From positions 930,001 to 994,000 of the forward strand of contig NZ_CP011526.1 of the NCBI RefSeq assembly GCF_001027105.1: a stretch of 64,000 nt of DNA, in the 5' to 3' direction. The notes below the pieces were generated by a model. The model was not told the origin of the DNA, searched no databases, and was given only the letters and a program-made list of their open reading frames with translations. Within the stretch, counting starts at the first letter, position 1. Each line of letters begins with the position of its first letter. Positions 40,567 to 50,037 of the stretch are shown in pieces. Position numbers and translations under genes: made by a program. The DNA is from Staphylococcus aureus. Its GTDB lineage: Bacteria > Bacillota > Bacilli > Staphylococcales > Staphylococcaceae.

Positions 40567-41553
40567 ATGTTAGTAGCTTTAAATGAAGAAAAGGAACGCG
40601 TATTAGCAACTACTGCATTGAGAAAGACACAATATTTTTGTCCGGTGTGTGGCAAGCAAGTTATTTTAAAGCGTGGGCTCAAAGTAATTAGTCATTTTGC
40701 ACATAAACATTTAGCGGAACAAAAATGTTTTAATAATGAAACGATTAAACATTATAAAAGTAAATTGATTTTAGCACAGATGATACAGCAACAAGGATGT
40801 AAAGTAGAGATAGAGCCATTTTTAAAAGAAATAAAACAAATTCCGGATATTTTGATTAATAATAAATATGTTATTGAGCTACAGTATTCGCCAATTCCTT
40901 ATAAACAGATTCTTCAACGAACGGAAGGTTTAAAGAAAATGGGATATAAAGTAAGTTGGTTATTAAATGATGTTGATTATTGTCATAATAAAGTGAAGTT
41001 CAATCATTTTCAAAGTATGTTTATTAATCCATTCACTCGAAAACTTCATACGTTCAATTTAGAGAAAAAACAAATAATGATGTTTCAACAAATACAATAT
41101 TTAGGCGGGCACAAATATGTCGCTGAAAAAAGAAATGCCAAAATTAGTGAGTTGTTTAATGAGGCGCCTTGTGATTATCATGCTGTTTATAAATTATCAA
41201 AGTTCGCAATTAATCAATATATCAAATATTGTCGCTGGCAAAATTCTGTTTTAGAACCCACTTTAAGTGCAATGTATCAATTACAGTTAACTGATCAAGA
41301 AGTAGTGCACAATTATGGTTATATTTTTCCAGAGCAAATTTATATTAAAAATCATCCTATTGAGTGGCAATTACAAGTTGATTTATGGTTAAAGAATGGA
41401 AAAAGCAAATTAGTAAATGACAATCTTAATTATTTTAAACTGAAAAAATTTATTGTTGCTCTAGAAAGTAAAACAGCAATTATAGAAAAACTTATTAACA
41501 ATTATTTAAATATTTGTTCAGATAAAGGTAATGACGTGCAAATTTTGTTCTAA
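40567..41553 (+). CDS. coiA: Competence protein CoiA-like nuclease
   Basis: This 328-residue CoiA-family protein has an N-terminal zinc-finger-like CPVCGKQVILKRG ... SHFAH (about 25-45) and a nuclease-like core with IPDILINNKYVIELQYSPIPYKQILQRTEGLKKMGYKVSWLL (E-x-Q of PD-(D/E)XK type, near 100-135). CoiA supports processing of incoming DNA during transformation; competence genes are mostly silent in S. aureus. It lies between mecA and pepF, as in Bacillus, with 47 bases to pepF. TTGAGGTGAAG precedes the ATG. Confidence 0.85.
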   Translation: MLVALNEEKERVLATTALRKTQYFCPVCGKQVILKRGLKVISHFAHKHLAEQKCFNNETIKHYKSKLILAQMIQQQGCKVEIEPFLKEIKQIPDILINNKYVIELQYSPIPYKQILQRTEGLKKMGYKVSWLLNDVDYCHNKVKFNHFQSMFINPFTRKLHTFNLEKKQIMMFQQIQYLGGHKYVAEKRNAKISELFNEAPCDYHAVYKLSKFAINQYIKYCRWQNSVLEPTLSAMYQLQLTDQEVVHNYGYIFPEQIYIKNHPIEWQLQVDLWLKNGKSKLVNDNLNYFKLKKFIVALESKTAIIEKLINNYLNICSDKGNDVQILF

Positions 41554-41600
41554 AATGAGAAAATTATATCAATTATATTTTATTAGGAGGTTTACTACAT

Positions 41601-43409
41601 ATGAGTCAACAATTATCGAGAGAAGAACAGGAACGTAAATATCCTGAATATACATGGGACTTAACAACAATTTTCAAAGATGATGAAGCTTTTGAGGCTG
41701 CATTTAAAGAAGTTGAAAATGAGTTAGGCAAAGAAGAACAATTTAAAGGACACATTGGTGATAGTGCTGAGACATTATACAATGCGTTAGAATTAGAAGA
41801 TACATTAGGTACTAAATTAGAAAAAGTATATGTATACGCGCACCTAAAACAAGACCAAGATACAACGAACGACAAGTATACTGGTATGGAGTCAAGAGCA
41901 CATCAATTAATTATTAAATTTAGCTCGGCATGGAGTTTCTTAGTGCCAGAGATTTTACAAATTGATGAAGATAAAATTCAATCATTTGTAAATTCATATG
42001 ATAAATTACAAAAATTCGCATTTGATTTGAAGTTGATTAATGAAAAACGTCCTCATATTTTAGATGCTGAAACTGAAAAGTTATTAACAGAAGCGCAGGA
42101 CGCGTTATCAACGCCATCAAATGTATACGGTATGTTTAGCAACGCTGATTTAGTATTTGAAGATGCGATAGATAAAGATGGAAATGCACACCCGTTAACA
42201 CAAGGTACATTTATTAAGTATTTAGAAACAGATGATCGCAAACTAAGAGAAAGTGCTTTTAGAAATGTATATAAAGCATATGGTGCTCATAATAATACGC
42301 TTGGCGCTACGCTAGCAGGTGAAGTGAAGAAAAATGTATTTAATGCTCGTACACACAATTACAAAACTGCAAGAGAAAAAGCATTGAGTAATAATCATAT
42401 TCCAGAAAATGTATATGACAATCTAGTAAAAACTGTACATAAATATTTACCATTGCTACATAGATATACTGAATTGCGCAAAGAATTGCTAGGTTTAGAT
42501 GACTTGAAAATGTATGATTTATATACACCATTAATTAAAGATATTAAGTTTGAAATGCCTTATGAAGAAGCTAAAGAGTGGATGTTAAAAGCATTAGAAC
42601 CAATGGGTGAAGAATATTTAAATGTAGTTAAAGAAGGCTTAAACAATCGTTGGGTCGATGTCTATGAGAATAAAGGTAAACGTTCAGGTGGCTATTCATC
42701 AGGTGCACATTTAACTAATCCATTTATTCTACTTAACTGGTCTAATACTATTTCAGACTTATACACATTAGTTCATGAATTTGGGCATTCAGCACATAGT
42801 TACTTCAGTAGAAAATTCCAACCGTCAAATTCTAGTGACTACACTATTTTTGTCGCTGAAGTTGCATCAACTTGTAACGAAGCACTTTTAAGTGATTATA
42901 TGGATAAACATCTTGATGATGAAAAACGCTTATTATTATTAAACCAAGAATTAGAACGTTTCAGAGCTACATTATTCCGACAAACAATGTTCGCAGAATT
43001 TGAGCATAAAATTCATGCAATTGAAGAAGCAGGTGAACCATTAACGCCAACTAGAATGAATGAAGAATATGCCAAATTAAATAAATTATACTTCGGTGAT
43101 TCTGTAGAAACTGATGAAGATATTAGTAAGGAATGGTCACGTATTCCACACTTCTATATGAATTATTATGTATATCAATACGCAACTGGTTACAGTGCAG
43201 CTCAAAGCTTAAGTCATCAAATTTTAACAGAAGGTAAGCCAGCAGTAGATAGATATATTAATGAATTCTTGAAAAAAGGTAGCTCAAATTATCCAATTGA
43301 GATATTAAAAAATGCTGGTGTAGATATGACAACACCTGAACCAATTGAACAAGCTTGTGAAGTTTTTGAACAAAAATTGAACGCTTTTGAAAAATTAATG
43401 AAAGCTTAG
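41601..43409 (+). CDS. pepF: Oligoendopeptidase F (M3 metallopeptidase)
   Basis: This 602-residue cytosolic zinc peptidase degrades medium-length peptides, for example those imported by Opp systems. The zinc site is H392-E393-F-G-H396 in LVHEFGHSAHSYFSRKF, with the third ligand expected in FVAEVASTCNEALL. Length is typical of PepF. TAGGAGGTTTAC precedes the ATG. It follows coiA, and RsaE lies immediately downstream. Confidence 0.93.
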   Translation: MSQQLSREEQERKYPEYTWDLTTIFKDDEAFEAAFKEVENELGKEEQFKGHIGDSAETLYNALELEDTLGTKLEKVYVYAHLKQDQDTTNDKYTGMESRAHQLIIKFSSAWSFLVPEILQIDEDKIQSFVNSYDKLQKFAFDLKLINEKRPHILDAETEKLLTEAQDALSTPSNVYGMFSNADLVFEDAIDKDGNAHPLTQGTFIKYLETDDRKLRESAFRNVYKAYGAHNNTLGATLAGEVKKNVFNARTHNYKTAREKALSNNHIPENVYDNLVKTVHKYLPLLHRYTELRKELLGLDDLKMYDLYTPLIKDIKFEMPYEEAKEWMLKALEPMGEEYLNVVKEGLNNRWVDVYENKGKRSGGYSSGAHLTNPFILLNWSNTISDLYTLVHEFGHSAHSYFSRKFQPSNSSDYTIFVAEVASTCNEALLSDYMDKHLDDEKRLLLLNQELERFRATLFRQTMFAEFEHKIHAIEEAGEPLTPTRMNEEYAKLNKLYFGDSVETDEDISKEWSRIPHFYMNYYVYQYATGYSAAQSLSHQILTEGKPAVDRYINEFLKKGSSNYPIEILKNAGVDMTTPEPIEQACEVFEQKLNAFEKLMKA

Positions 43410-43473
43410 TACTATTGTATTCGCTTACATTATGAACAGATTGTGACAATTTAAATTAAGTACTATTAAAAGG

Positions 43474-43502
43474 TTGAAATGGTAGAGATAGCATGTTATA
43501 TT
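43474..43502 (+). promoter_or_regulatory. Promoter of the RsaE sRNA
   Basis: TTGAAA (43474-43479), 17-base spacer and TATATT (43497-43502). Transcription is expected to start around 43509. Confidence 0.75.
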
Positions 43503-43508
43503 ATGAAC

Positions 43509-43608
43509 ATGAAATTAATCACATAACAAACATACCCCTTTGTTTGAAGTGAAAAATTTCTCCCATCCCCTTTGTTTAGCGTCGTGTATTCAGACACGAC
43601 GTTTTTTT
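43509..43608 (+). ncRNA. rsaE: RsaE (RoxS) regulatory small RNA
   Basis: This is a roughly 100-base trans-acting sRNA conserved in Staphylococcaceae and Bacillaceae, known to repress central metabolism mRNAs (TCA cycle, folate-linked one-carbon) by pairing its C-rich loops to Shine-Dalgarno sequences. Visible here are two such unstructured motifs, CATACCCCTTTG and CCCATCCCCTTTG, followed by a strong terminator stem CGTCGTGT/ACACGACG. Its position between pepF and yjbH matches the known locus. The 5' end is inferred from the promoter. Confidence 0.92.
43580..43608 (+). terminator. Terminator of RsaE
   Basis: CGTCGTGT (43580-43587) and ACACGACG (43594-43601) with an ATTCAG loop and T7. It forms the 3' hairpin of the sRNA. 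Confidence 0.92.
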
Positions 43609-43821
43609 ATGTTCTTTTTTAATAAGAGGGAAGTGAAGTTGTATAAAAATGTATTAAATATGCACTTTTTATACATTAACGATTCATATATGTCTATTAT
43701 GTACCAAATTTATAATTTGTATAATTTTCGAACTGGTTAAATTCGAAAAATATCACTAATATATTTAGATCGATGTGTAACATTACGTTCTAATAATTTA
43801 ATGTTGCAAAATTAAGAGTCA

Positions 43822-43861
43822 GTAAAAAGACCTCGTTACATTTATGGTGTACGAGGTCTTT
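43822..43861 (-). terminator. Terminator after yjbH (minus strand)
   Basis: AAAGACCTCGT (43826-43836) and ACGAGGTCTTT (43851-43861) are perfect arms. On the minus strand the stem is followed by TTTTT. Confidence 0.85.
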
Positions 43862-43868
43862 AATTTAT

Positions 43869-44675
43869 TTATTTTGATTTGATTTTAGGCATTTTAGATT
43901 TCCAGAAATCGCCATCTGGATATTTAAGTTTTTCAATTTTTTGTTGAATGGCTAACTTCTTTAACTCTTTGTTTAAAAGTTTTTCTGGCCATTCATAAAT
44001 AGTAAGTAATTCTTCCATCGTTACAAGTTGTTGTTGCTGTATATAAGTTTCTAATTTAGGAGGAAGATTCTTTTCGATAGATTTACCCATCAATTCATTA
44101 ATTATATAAGTATAGATGTGATATGGGTATAATCCTTCGACTTTTAAACCTTCTTCATGAACATCTTCACTAAAGAAAACGAGAGAAGGGGCTTGTTCGA
44201 TTTCCATTTCTCTTGCAATATGCAAATCAATTTTCAAGCTTTCGGTTAGTTTACTTTTTTGTAAGTCGTCTTTAAATACTTCTAAATCAATACCTGCATT
44301 TTGAATACAGTCACAAATCATTGATTCTGTAATAATATCTCTTTTAGGTATGATTTCATTTTGCATTAAATGTATAAATCGTTCGGCACGTACACGACCT
44401 TGTAACTCAGCTGCTTTATAAGCTAGGGCGATGTTATCAAAGTTGGATGTACTTTGAGCTTGGCATTTCGTTAATACTTTTAACGAAGGATTTAATATAT
44501 GTCTGATACGTATATATTGATTATATTCAATTCTTAATTTGGATAAGATTGCTGATAATTTGAAGCAATCGGAGCTAAATGGATCGAAAAATGAATAAAT
44601 TTCGATTTTACTTACAGGTGATAGATTGATATCTTCACGACTCTTATTTTCCATTATTCGTAATTCTCCAGCCAT
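43869..44675 (-). CDS. yjbH: ClpXP adaptor YjbH
   Basis: This 268-residue thioredoxin-like (DsbA-fold) adaptor targets Spx for ClpXP degradation. Loss of YjbH in S. aureus stabilises Spx and alters disulfide-stress and beta-lactam tolerance. The thioredoxin-like start is IEIYSFFDPFSSDCFKLSAIL, where the CxxC of the fold is reduced to SxxC. The C-terminal tail is strongly basic (FWKSKMPKIKSK). It is the second gene after the truncated haemoglobin on the same strand, with a 22-base gap, and the two genes are likely one transcript. The long N-terminal form starting MAGELRIMENKS matches the known protein length. Confidence 0.93.
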   Translation of the reverse strand: MAGELRIMENKSREDINLSPVSKIEIYSFFDPFSSDCFKLSAILSKLRIEYNQYIRIRHILNPSLKVLTKCQAQSTSNFDNIALAYKAAELQGRVRAERFIHLMQNEIIPKRDIITESMICDCIQNAGIDLEVFKDDLQKSKLTESLKIDLHIAREMEIEQAPSLVFFSEDVHEEGLKVEGLYPYHIYTYIINELMGKSIEKNLPPKLETYIQQQQLVTMEELLTIYEWPEKLLNKELKKLAIQQKIEKLKYPDGDFWKSKMPKIKSK

Positions 44676-44697
44676 GTTTATTCACCTACAATTAATT

Positions 44698-45063
44698 TTA
44701 GGAATTCACCATATGATTAGCAGTTAATCTTAAGCGCTCAAATAAATAATCTCCAACACCTTGTGGAAACGCAGCGCGATTAATTGCTGTCTGCATATTT
44801 TCTAACCATGCATCTCTTTCAAATTCAGTGATTGTAAAATCTATATGTCTTTTTCTTAGCATAGGATGTCCGTGTTCTTCGGTATAAATGTTTGGACCGC
44901 CCAAAAACTGTGTTAAAAATTGTTTTTGTTTACGACTTGTTTCTGCAAAATCTCCTGGAAACAGGTGATTAAGTCGTTCATCTTTTTCTACAAGGGTGTA
45001 AAAATAATCAATCATATCGTATAACGCTTCTTTACCAATGATGTCATATGGTGTTGTTGTCAT
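44698..45063 (-). CDS. Truncated haemoglobin (group II type)
   Basis: This 121-residue protein has the 2-on-2 globin fold. Visible features are YDMIDYFYTLVEKDERLNHLFPGDF, KQKQFLTQFLGGPNIYTEEHGHPMLRKRH (proximal His within HGHPMLRKRH) and WLENMQTAI. Such globins bind O2 or NO and may protect against nitrosative or oxidative stress. It lies directly upstream of yjbH in one operon, as in Bacillus (yjbI-yjbH), linking a haem sensor or scavenger to Spx control. Confidence 0.9.
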   Translation of the reverse strand: MTTTPYDIIGKEALYDMIDYFYTLVEKDERLNHLFPGDFAETSRKQKQFLTQFLGGPNIYTEEHGHPMLRKRHIDFTITEFERDAWLENMQTAINRAAFPQGVGDYLFERLRLTANHMVNS

Positions 45064-45166
45064 TTAATCACCCATTTTCAAAAATTTACTGTTACGAACT
45101 TAAGTTAATATATAACTAATATAACATGATTTTAAACATTTGAAAGAAATATGCATATTTGCCAAT

Positions 45167-45760
45167 TTAATTTATATTGTTTGAAAGTGTTTCTTTTTTC
45201 TTGAAAAAACGTTGAACTTTATTTAAAGGTTGATGATGTTCGAGGTTTAGTTCGTTTAATAAAGATTGGAACTTTTGTAAACCTTGATTATAGTCTTTAA
45301 CTTCGAACTCTAACTCATAATCCGTAGTATCGAAATACTCACTTTTATCTAAAACCAGTAAATCACCTTTATATTTAGTTTCTTGGCGATATGTCGTTAA
45401 TGCACCAAGTATTGATAAAGTTGTATCTTTTACACCAAACTGTTCAACTATAATTTGACGAATGTCATCTGGAAGATTGTCGTTTGAAATAATCAAGTTC
45501 ATCTCTGGTTTAATGTCGACGATATAGTTGTATTCTAATAGACCAACCTTTGCTGGTGTCTTTAAAGTCATTTCATATTGATTGTCTTTAACTCTTATGC
45601 GTAGTGCAGAGCGATGTTCCTTTAATTTGAAATCGGGTGTATCAATATAGTAATTGACTTGCTTAAAAAGCACACTGTCTTTAAAATATTTCTCTTGCAA
45701 TTTATTATAGATTGATGCAGTTATCATTTGTTTAAATTCTATTTCATGATTTGTTGCCAT
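45167..45760 (-). CDS. CYTH-domain protein (YjbK-like)
   Basis: This 197-residue triphosphate tunnel protein of the CYTH family has the ExExK signature in HEIEFKQMI (residues 6-10) and further barrel strands with basic and acidic pairs (ALRIRVKDNQYEMTLKTP, TYRQETKYKGDLLVLDKSEYFDTTDYELEFEVKD). Members hydrolyse or bind polyphosphate and nucleoside triphosphates. It is upstream of the globin-yjbH pair on the same strand with a 103-base gap, and divergent from the UPF0738 gene. The exact substrate is unknown. Confidence 0.85.
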   Translation of the reverse strand: MATNHEIEFKQMITASIYNKLQEKYFKDSVLFKQVNYYIDTPDFKLKEHRSALRIRVKDNQYEMTLKTPAKVGLLEYNYIVDIKPEMNLIISNDNLPDDIRQIIVEQFGVKDTTLSILGALTTYRQETKYKGDLLVLDKSEYFDTTDYELEFEVKDYNQGLQKFQSLLNELNLEHHQPLNKVQRFFKKKETLSNNIN

Positions 45761-45945
45761 GATATGTATACACCTCGTATCAAATTCAATTTATCTTAAC
45801 TATATTATGAATGACAAAGTTGAATTTTAAAAGTAATTTCCTTTATCTATTATCAATGTTAATTTGACCATTAAAAATAGTGTTCGTAAGTGTTTTGTAT
45901 TATTGAATTGTGTTAAAATGTTATGGAATAAGAGGAGGATTAAGC

Positions 45946-46293
45946 ATGCGTTTATATATTAATGAAATTAAAATTAAAGATGACATACTTTATTGTTATA
46001 CAGAAGATTCTATTAAAGGATTATCTGAAGTAGGACAAATGCTCGTTGATAGTGATAATTATGCCTTTGCGTATACATTAGATGATGGTAAAGCGTATGC
46101 TTATCTCATTTTCGTACAAGAAACATGGACGATGTTGCATGAAAACATGACTAAAAAAATTATTATCAATGATGAACTAGAATTGACTGAATTCCACCAA
46201 GAACTTACTTATATTTTAGACAACATAAAAGGGAATAATAATTATGGTAAGGAATTTGTTGCAACCGTTGAAGAAACATTCGACATTGAATAA
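45946..46293 (+). CDS. UPF0738 family protein (YjbL-like)
   Basis: This is a 115-residue small protein of unknown function, conserved beside yjbK and yjbM in Bacillus and Staphylococcus. It is acidic with mixed alpha and beta content ([23 protein letters not shown]). I start it at ATG 45946 behind AGAGGAGG, which gives the usual length; the in-frame start at 45910 precedes that site. It heads a six-gene run with relQ following after 16 bases. Confidence 0.8.
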
Positions 46294-46309
46294 AGCGGGG
46301 TGAAGCACT

Positions 46310-46945
46310 ATGAATCAATGGGATCAGTTCTTAACACCTTATAAGCAAGCGGTTGATGAGTTGAAAGTGAAACTTAAAGGCATGCGCAAACAATATGAAG
46401 TTGGTGAACAAGCGTCGCCAATAGAATTTGTTACTGGTCGTGTTAAACCAATCGCTAGTATTATAGATAAGGCAAACAAACGACAAATACCATTTGATAG
46501 GTTAAGAGAAGAAATGTACGATATCGCTGGTTTAAGAATGATGTGCCAATTTGTTGAAGATATTGATGTTGTCGTCAATATTTTAAGACAAAGAAAAGAT
46601 TTTAAAGTAATTGAAGAACGAGATTATATTCGTAACACTAAAGAAAGTGGTTACCGCTCGTATCATGTCATTATTGAATATCCAATTGAAACATTACAAG
46701 GCCAAAAATTTATATTGGCTGAGATTCAGATTCGTACATTAGCAATGAATTTCTGGGCAACGATTGAACATACTTTACGATATAAATATGATGGTGCTTA
46801 TCCGGATGAAATTCAACATCGTTTGGAAAGAGCGGCAGAAGCAGCGTATTTACTTGATGAAGAGATGTCTGAAATTAAAGATGAAATTCAGGAAGCTCAA
46901 AAATATTACACGCAAAAACGTTCTAAAAAACATGAAAATGATTAA
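46310..46945 (+). CDS. relQ: Small alarmone synthetase RelQ (GTP pyrophosphokinase)
   Basis: This 211-residue single-domain (p)ppGpp synthetase lacks a hydrolase domain. It has the synthetase motifs TGRVKPIASIIDKANKR, YDIAGLRMMCQFVEDI, RDYIRNTKESGYRSYHVIIEYP and AEIQIRTLAMNFWATIEHTLRYKYDG. A C-terminal helical segment (AEAAYLLDEEMSEIKDEIQEAQ) supports the tetramer of RelQ. In S. aureus RelQ responds to cell-wall stress. It is in the middle of an operon with nadK after 16 bases, the same order as Bacillus yjbM-nadF-yjbO. Confidence 0.92.
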   Translation: MNQWDQFLTPYKQAVDELKVKLKGMRKQYEVGEQASPIEFVTGRVKPIASIIDKANKRQIPFDRLREEMYDIAGLRMMCQFVEDIDVVVNILRQRKDFKVIEERDYIRNTKESGYRSYHVIIEYPIETLQGQKFILAEIQIRTLAMNFWATIEHTLRYKYDGAYPDEIQHRLERAAEAAYLLDEEMSEIKDEIQEAQKYYTQKRSKKHEND

Positions 46946-46961
46946 CGAGGTGTTATAAATC

Positions 46962-47771
46962 ATGCGTTATACAATTTTAACTAAAGGTGACTCCAAGTCT
47001 AATGCCTTAAAGCATAAAATGATGAACTATATGAAAGATTTTCGCATGATTGAGGATAGTGAAAATCCTGAAATTGTTATTTCAGTTGGTGGTGACGGTA
47101 CATTACTACAAGCATTCCATCAGTATAGCCACATGTTATCAAAAGTGGCATTTGTTGGAGTTCATACAGGTCATTTAGGATTTTATGCGGATTGGTTACC
47201 TCATGAAGTTGAAAAATTAATCATCGAAATTAATAATTCAGAGTTTCAGGTCATTGAATATCCATTGCTTGAAATTATTATGAGATACAACGACAACGGC
47301 TATGAAACAAGGTATTTAGCATTAAATGAAGCAACGATGAAAACTGAAAATGGCTCAACACTTGTTGTGGATGTTAACTTAAGAGGGAAACACTTTGAGC
47401 GATTTAGAGGCGATGGATTATGTGTATCAACACCTTCGGGTTCAACGGCTTATAACAAAGCGCTAGGTGGCGCACTGATACATCCTTCACTTGAAGCAAT
47501 GCAAATTACAGAAATTGCCTCGATAAATAATCGTGTGTTTAGAACGGTAGGATCACCACTTGTATTACCAAAGCATCATACATGTTTAATATCACCAGTT
47601 AATCATGATACCATTAGAATGACGATAGATCATGTTAGTATCAAACATAAAAATGTTAATTCAATACAATACCGTGTAGCAAATGAAAAAGTGAGGTTTG
47701 CACGTTTTAGACCATTCCCATTCTGGAAACGTGTGCACGATTCTTTCATATCAAGTGATGAAGAACGATGA
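46962..47771 (+). CDS. nadK: NAD kinase
   Basis: This 269-residue enzyme makes NADP from NAD and ATP. The catalytic GGDGT ([12 protein letters not shown]) lies near residues 43-53, and the NAD-binding [17 protein letters not shown] and [26 protein letters not shown] are conserved. AACGAGGTG precedes the ATG. It overlaps the pseudouridine synthase gene by four bases (ATGA), so translation is coupled. Confidence 0.94.
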
Positions 47772-48622
47772 AATTTAAGTATCATATATCACAACAAGAA
47801 ACTGTTAAAACTTTTTTAGCACGACATGATTTTTCTAAGAAGACAGTGAGCGCCATTAAAAATAATGGCGCTTTAATTGTTAATGATGAACCAGTCACAG
47901 TGCGTAAGCAATTAATGACAAATGATATATTAGAAATTCATTTACCGCGAGAAATACCGAGTGTTAATTTAATACCTTATGCTCGTAAGCTAGAAGTATT
48001 GTATGAAGATGCTTTTATCATCATAGTTACTAAACCAAACAATCAAAATTGTACGCCTTCGAGAGAACATCCTCATGAAAGTTTAATCGAACAAGTACTA
48101 TATCATTGTCAGGAACATGGTGAAAATATTAACCCACATATTGTTACGCGTCTAGATCGTAATACAACTGGTATTGTGATATTCGCTAAATATGGACATA
48201 TCCATCATTTATTTTCTAAAGTAAACTTGAAAAAAATATATACTTGCCTTGTATATGGTAAAACCCATACATCTGGTATTATTGAAGCTAATATTAGACG
48301 GTCAAAGGATAGGATTATAACTAGAGAAGTTGCCTCGGATGGTAAATACGCTAAAACATCTTATGAAGTAATAAATCAGAATGATAAATACAGTTTATGC
48401 AAAGTTCATTTGCATACGGGACGTACACATCAAATTCGTGTACATTTTCAACATATTGGGCATCCAATTGTGGGAGATTCTTTGTATGATGGTTTTCATG
48501 ACAAAATTCATGGTCAAGTACTGCAATGTACGCAAATATATTTTGTTCATCCAATCAATAAGAACAATATTTATATTACAATTGATTATAAGCAATTACT
48601 TAAATTATTCAATCAACTCTAA
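47768..48622 (+). CDS. Pseudouridine synthase, RluA/RluD family
   Basis: This 284-residue enzyme converts uridine to pseudouridine in rRNA or tRNA. It has an S4-like N-terminal region ([31 protein letters not shown]) and the catalytic motif [19 protein letters not shown], with Asp of RLD as nucleophile. The C-terminal [27 protein letters not shown] is characteristic. Its target base is not predictable, and S. aureus has several paralogues. It is the fourth gene of the operon. Confidence 0.9.
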
Positions 48623-48642
48623 TTCACACAGGGGGTGTAAGT

Positions 48643-50028
48643 ATGTCAATGAACACAGATGAAAAAGAGCGTGTTCAAGAGGAATTATACGACCAAACTT
48701 TATTAGATCAATATTTAGAAAATGATGATATTGATCAATTTAGAGATGAATTTCTAGCATTACACACATATGAACAAAGTGAGTATTTTGAAGATACTAC
48801 CGATGAAAATAGACAAAAGATTTTTCAATATTTATCACCTGAAGAAGTTGCAAATTTCTTTGATCAATTAGATATTGATGACGATGAATATGAGTTGCTA
48901 TTTGATAAGATGAATGCGACATACGCAAGTCACATATTAGAAGAAATGTCATACGACAATGCAGTAGATATTTTAAATGAGTTGACTAAACCAAAAGTTG
49001 CTAGTCTTTTAACATTGATGAATAAAGATGACGCGAATGAAATCAAAGCATTACTTCACTATGATGAGGATACGGCCGGCGGTATTATGACGACGGAGTA
49101 TTTATCACTTAAAGCGCATACGCCTGTTAAAGAAGCATTATTATTGGTCAAAGCGCAAGCACCAGACGCAGAAACAATATATGTTATATTTGTCGTTGAT
49201 GATGATGGTAAATTAGTAGGTGTTTTATCGCTAAGAGATTTAATTGTAGCTGAAAATGATGCTTATATTGAAGATATTATGAATGAACGTGTCATTAGTG
49301 TGAATGTAGCAGACGACCAAGAAGATGTTGCTCAAGTTATGAGAGACTATGATTTCATGGCTGTACCTGTTATAGATTACCAAGAACATTTGCTTGGTAT
49401 CATCACGATTGATGATATTTTAGACGTTATGGATGAAGAGGCTAGTGAAGACTACTCTCGTTTAGCCGGGGTATCAGATATCGATTCGACTAATGATTCA
49501 ATCATTAAAACAGCATTAAAACGTTTACCATGGTTGATTATTTTAACATTTTTAGGAATGATTACTGCGACAATTTTAGGGAGATTCGAAAAAACATTAG
49601 AAAATGTAGCGCTACTCGCAGCGTTTATTCCTATTATTAGTGGTATGTCAGGAAATTCAGGTACACAATCTTTAGCCGTTTCAGTTCGTAACATTACGAC
49701 AGGGGAAATTAATGAGCAAAGTAAATTTAGAATTGCATTAAGAGAAGCAGGAAGTGGTGTATTATCGGGTGTTGTATGTTCAACAATATTATTTACAATT
49801 ATTGTTGCAATATATCATCAGCCACTTTTAGCATTAATCGTTGCAGGAAGTTTAACTTGTGCGATGACGGTGGGGACGTTTGTAGGTTCGATGATTCCAT
49901 TATTGATGAATAAATTAAATATCGATCCAGCAGTGGCTAGTGGACCATTTATTACAACAATTAATGATATTATTAGTATGTTGATTTATTTTGGTTTAGC
50001 TACATCATTTATGGCTTACTTAATTTAA
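48643..50028 (+). CDS. mgtE: Magnesium transporter MgtE
   Basis: This 461-residue Mg2+ channel has a cytosolic N domain (about 1-130, superhelical), two CBS domains (about 140-265) that sense cytosolic Mg2+, a linker, and five transmembrane helices from about 285 to 461. Typical signatures are LLHYDEDTAGGIMTTEYLSL and GMSGNSGTQSLAVSVRNI. A strong GGGGGTGTAAG precedes the ATG. It follows the pseudouridine synthase gene by 20 bases and precedes cpaA by nine. Confidence 0.93.
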   Translation: MSMNTDEKERVQEELYDQTLLDQYLENDDIDQFRDEFLALHTYEQSEYFEDTTDENRQKIFQYLSPEEVANFFDQLDIDDDEYELLFDKMNATYASHILEEMSYDNAVDILNELTKPKVASLLTLMNKDDANEIKALLHYDEDTAGGIMTTEYLSLKAHTPVKEALLLVKAQAPDAETIYVIFVVDDDGKLVGVLSLRDLIVAENDAYIEDIMNERVISVNVADDQEDVAQVMRDYDFMAVPVIDYQEHLLGIITIDDILDVMDEEASEDYSRLAGVSDIDSTNDSIIKTALKRLPWLIILTFLGMITATILGRFEKTLENVALLAAFIPIISGMSGNSGTQSLAVSVRNITTGEINEQSKFRIALREAGSGVLSGVVCSTILFTIIVAIYHQPLLALIVAGSLTCAMTVGTFVGSMIPLLMNKLNIDPAVASGPFITTINDIISMLIYFGLATSFMAYLI

Positions 50029-50037
50029 GGAGGAGTT

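Noticed and set aside
43540-43740. Open frames of 66 codons, or 33 codons from TTG 43639, over and after RsaE
   Set aside because: The long frame runs through the sRNA and its terminator. The short one has an AGAGGG upstream but no family resemblance or conserved composition.
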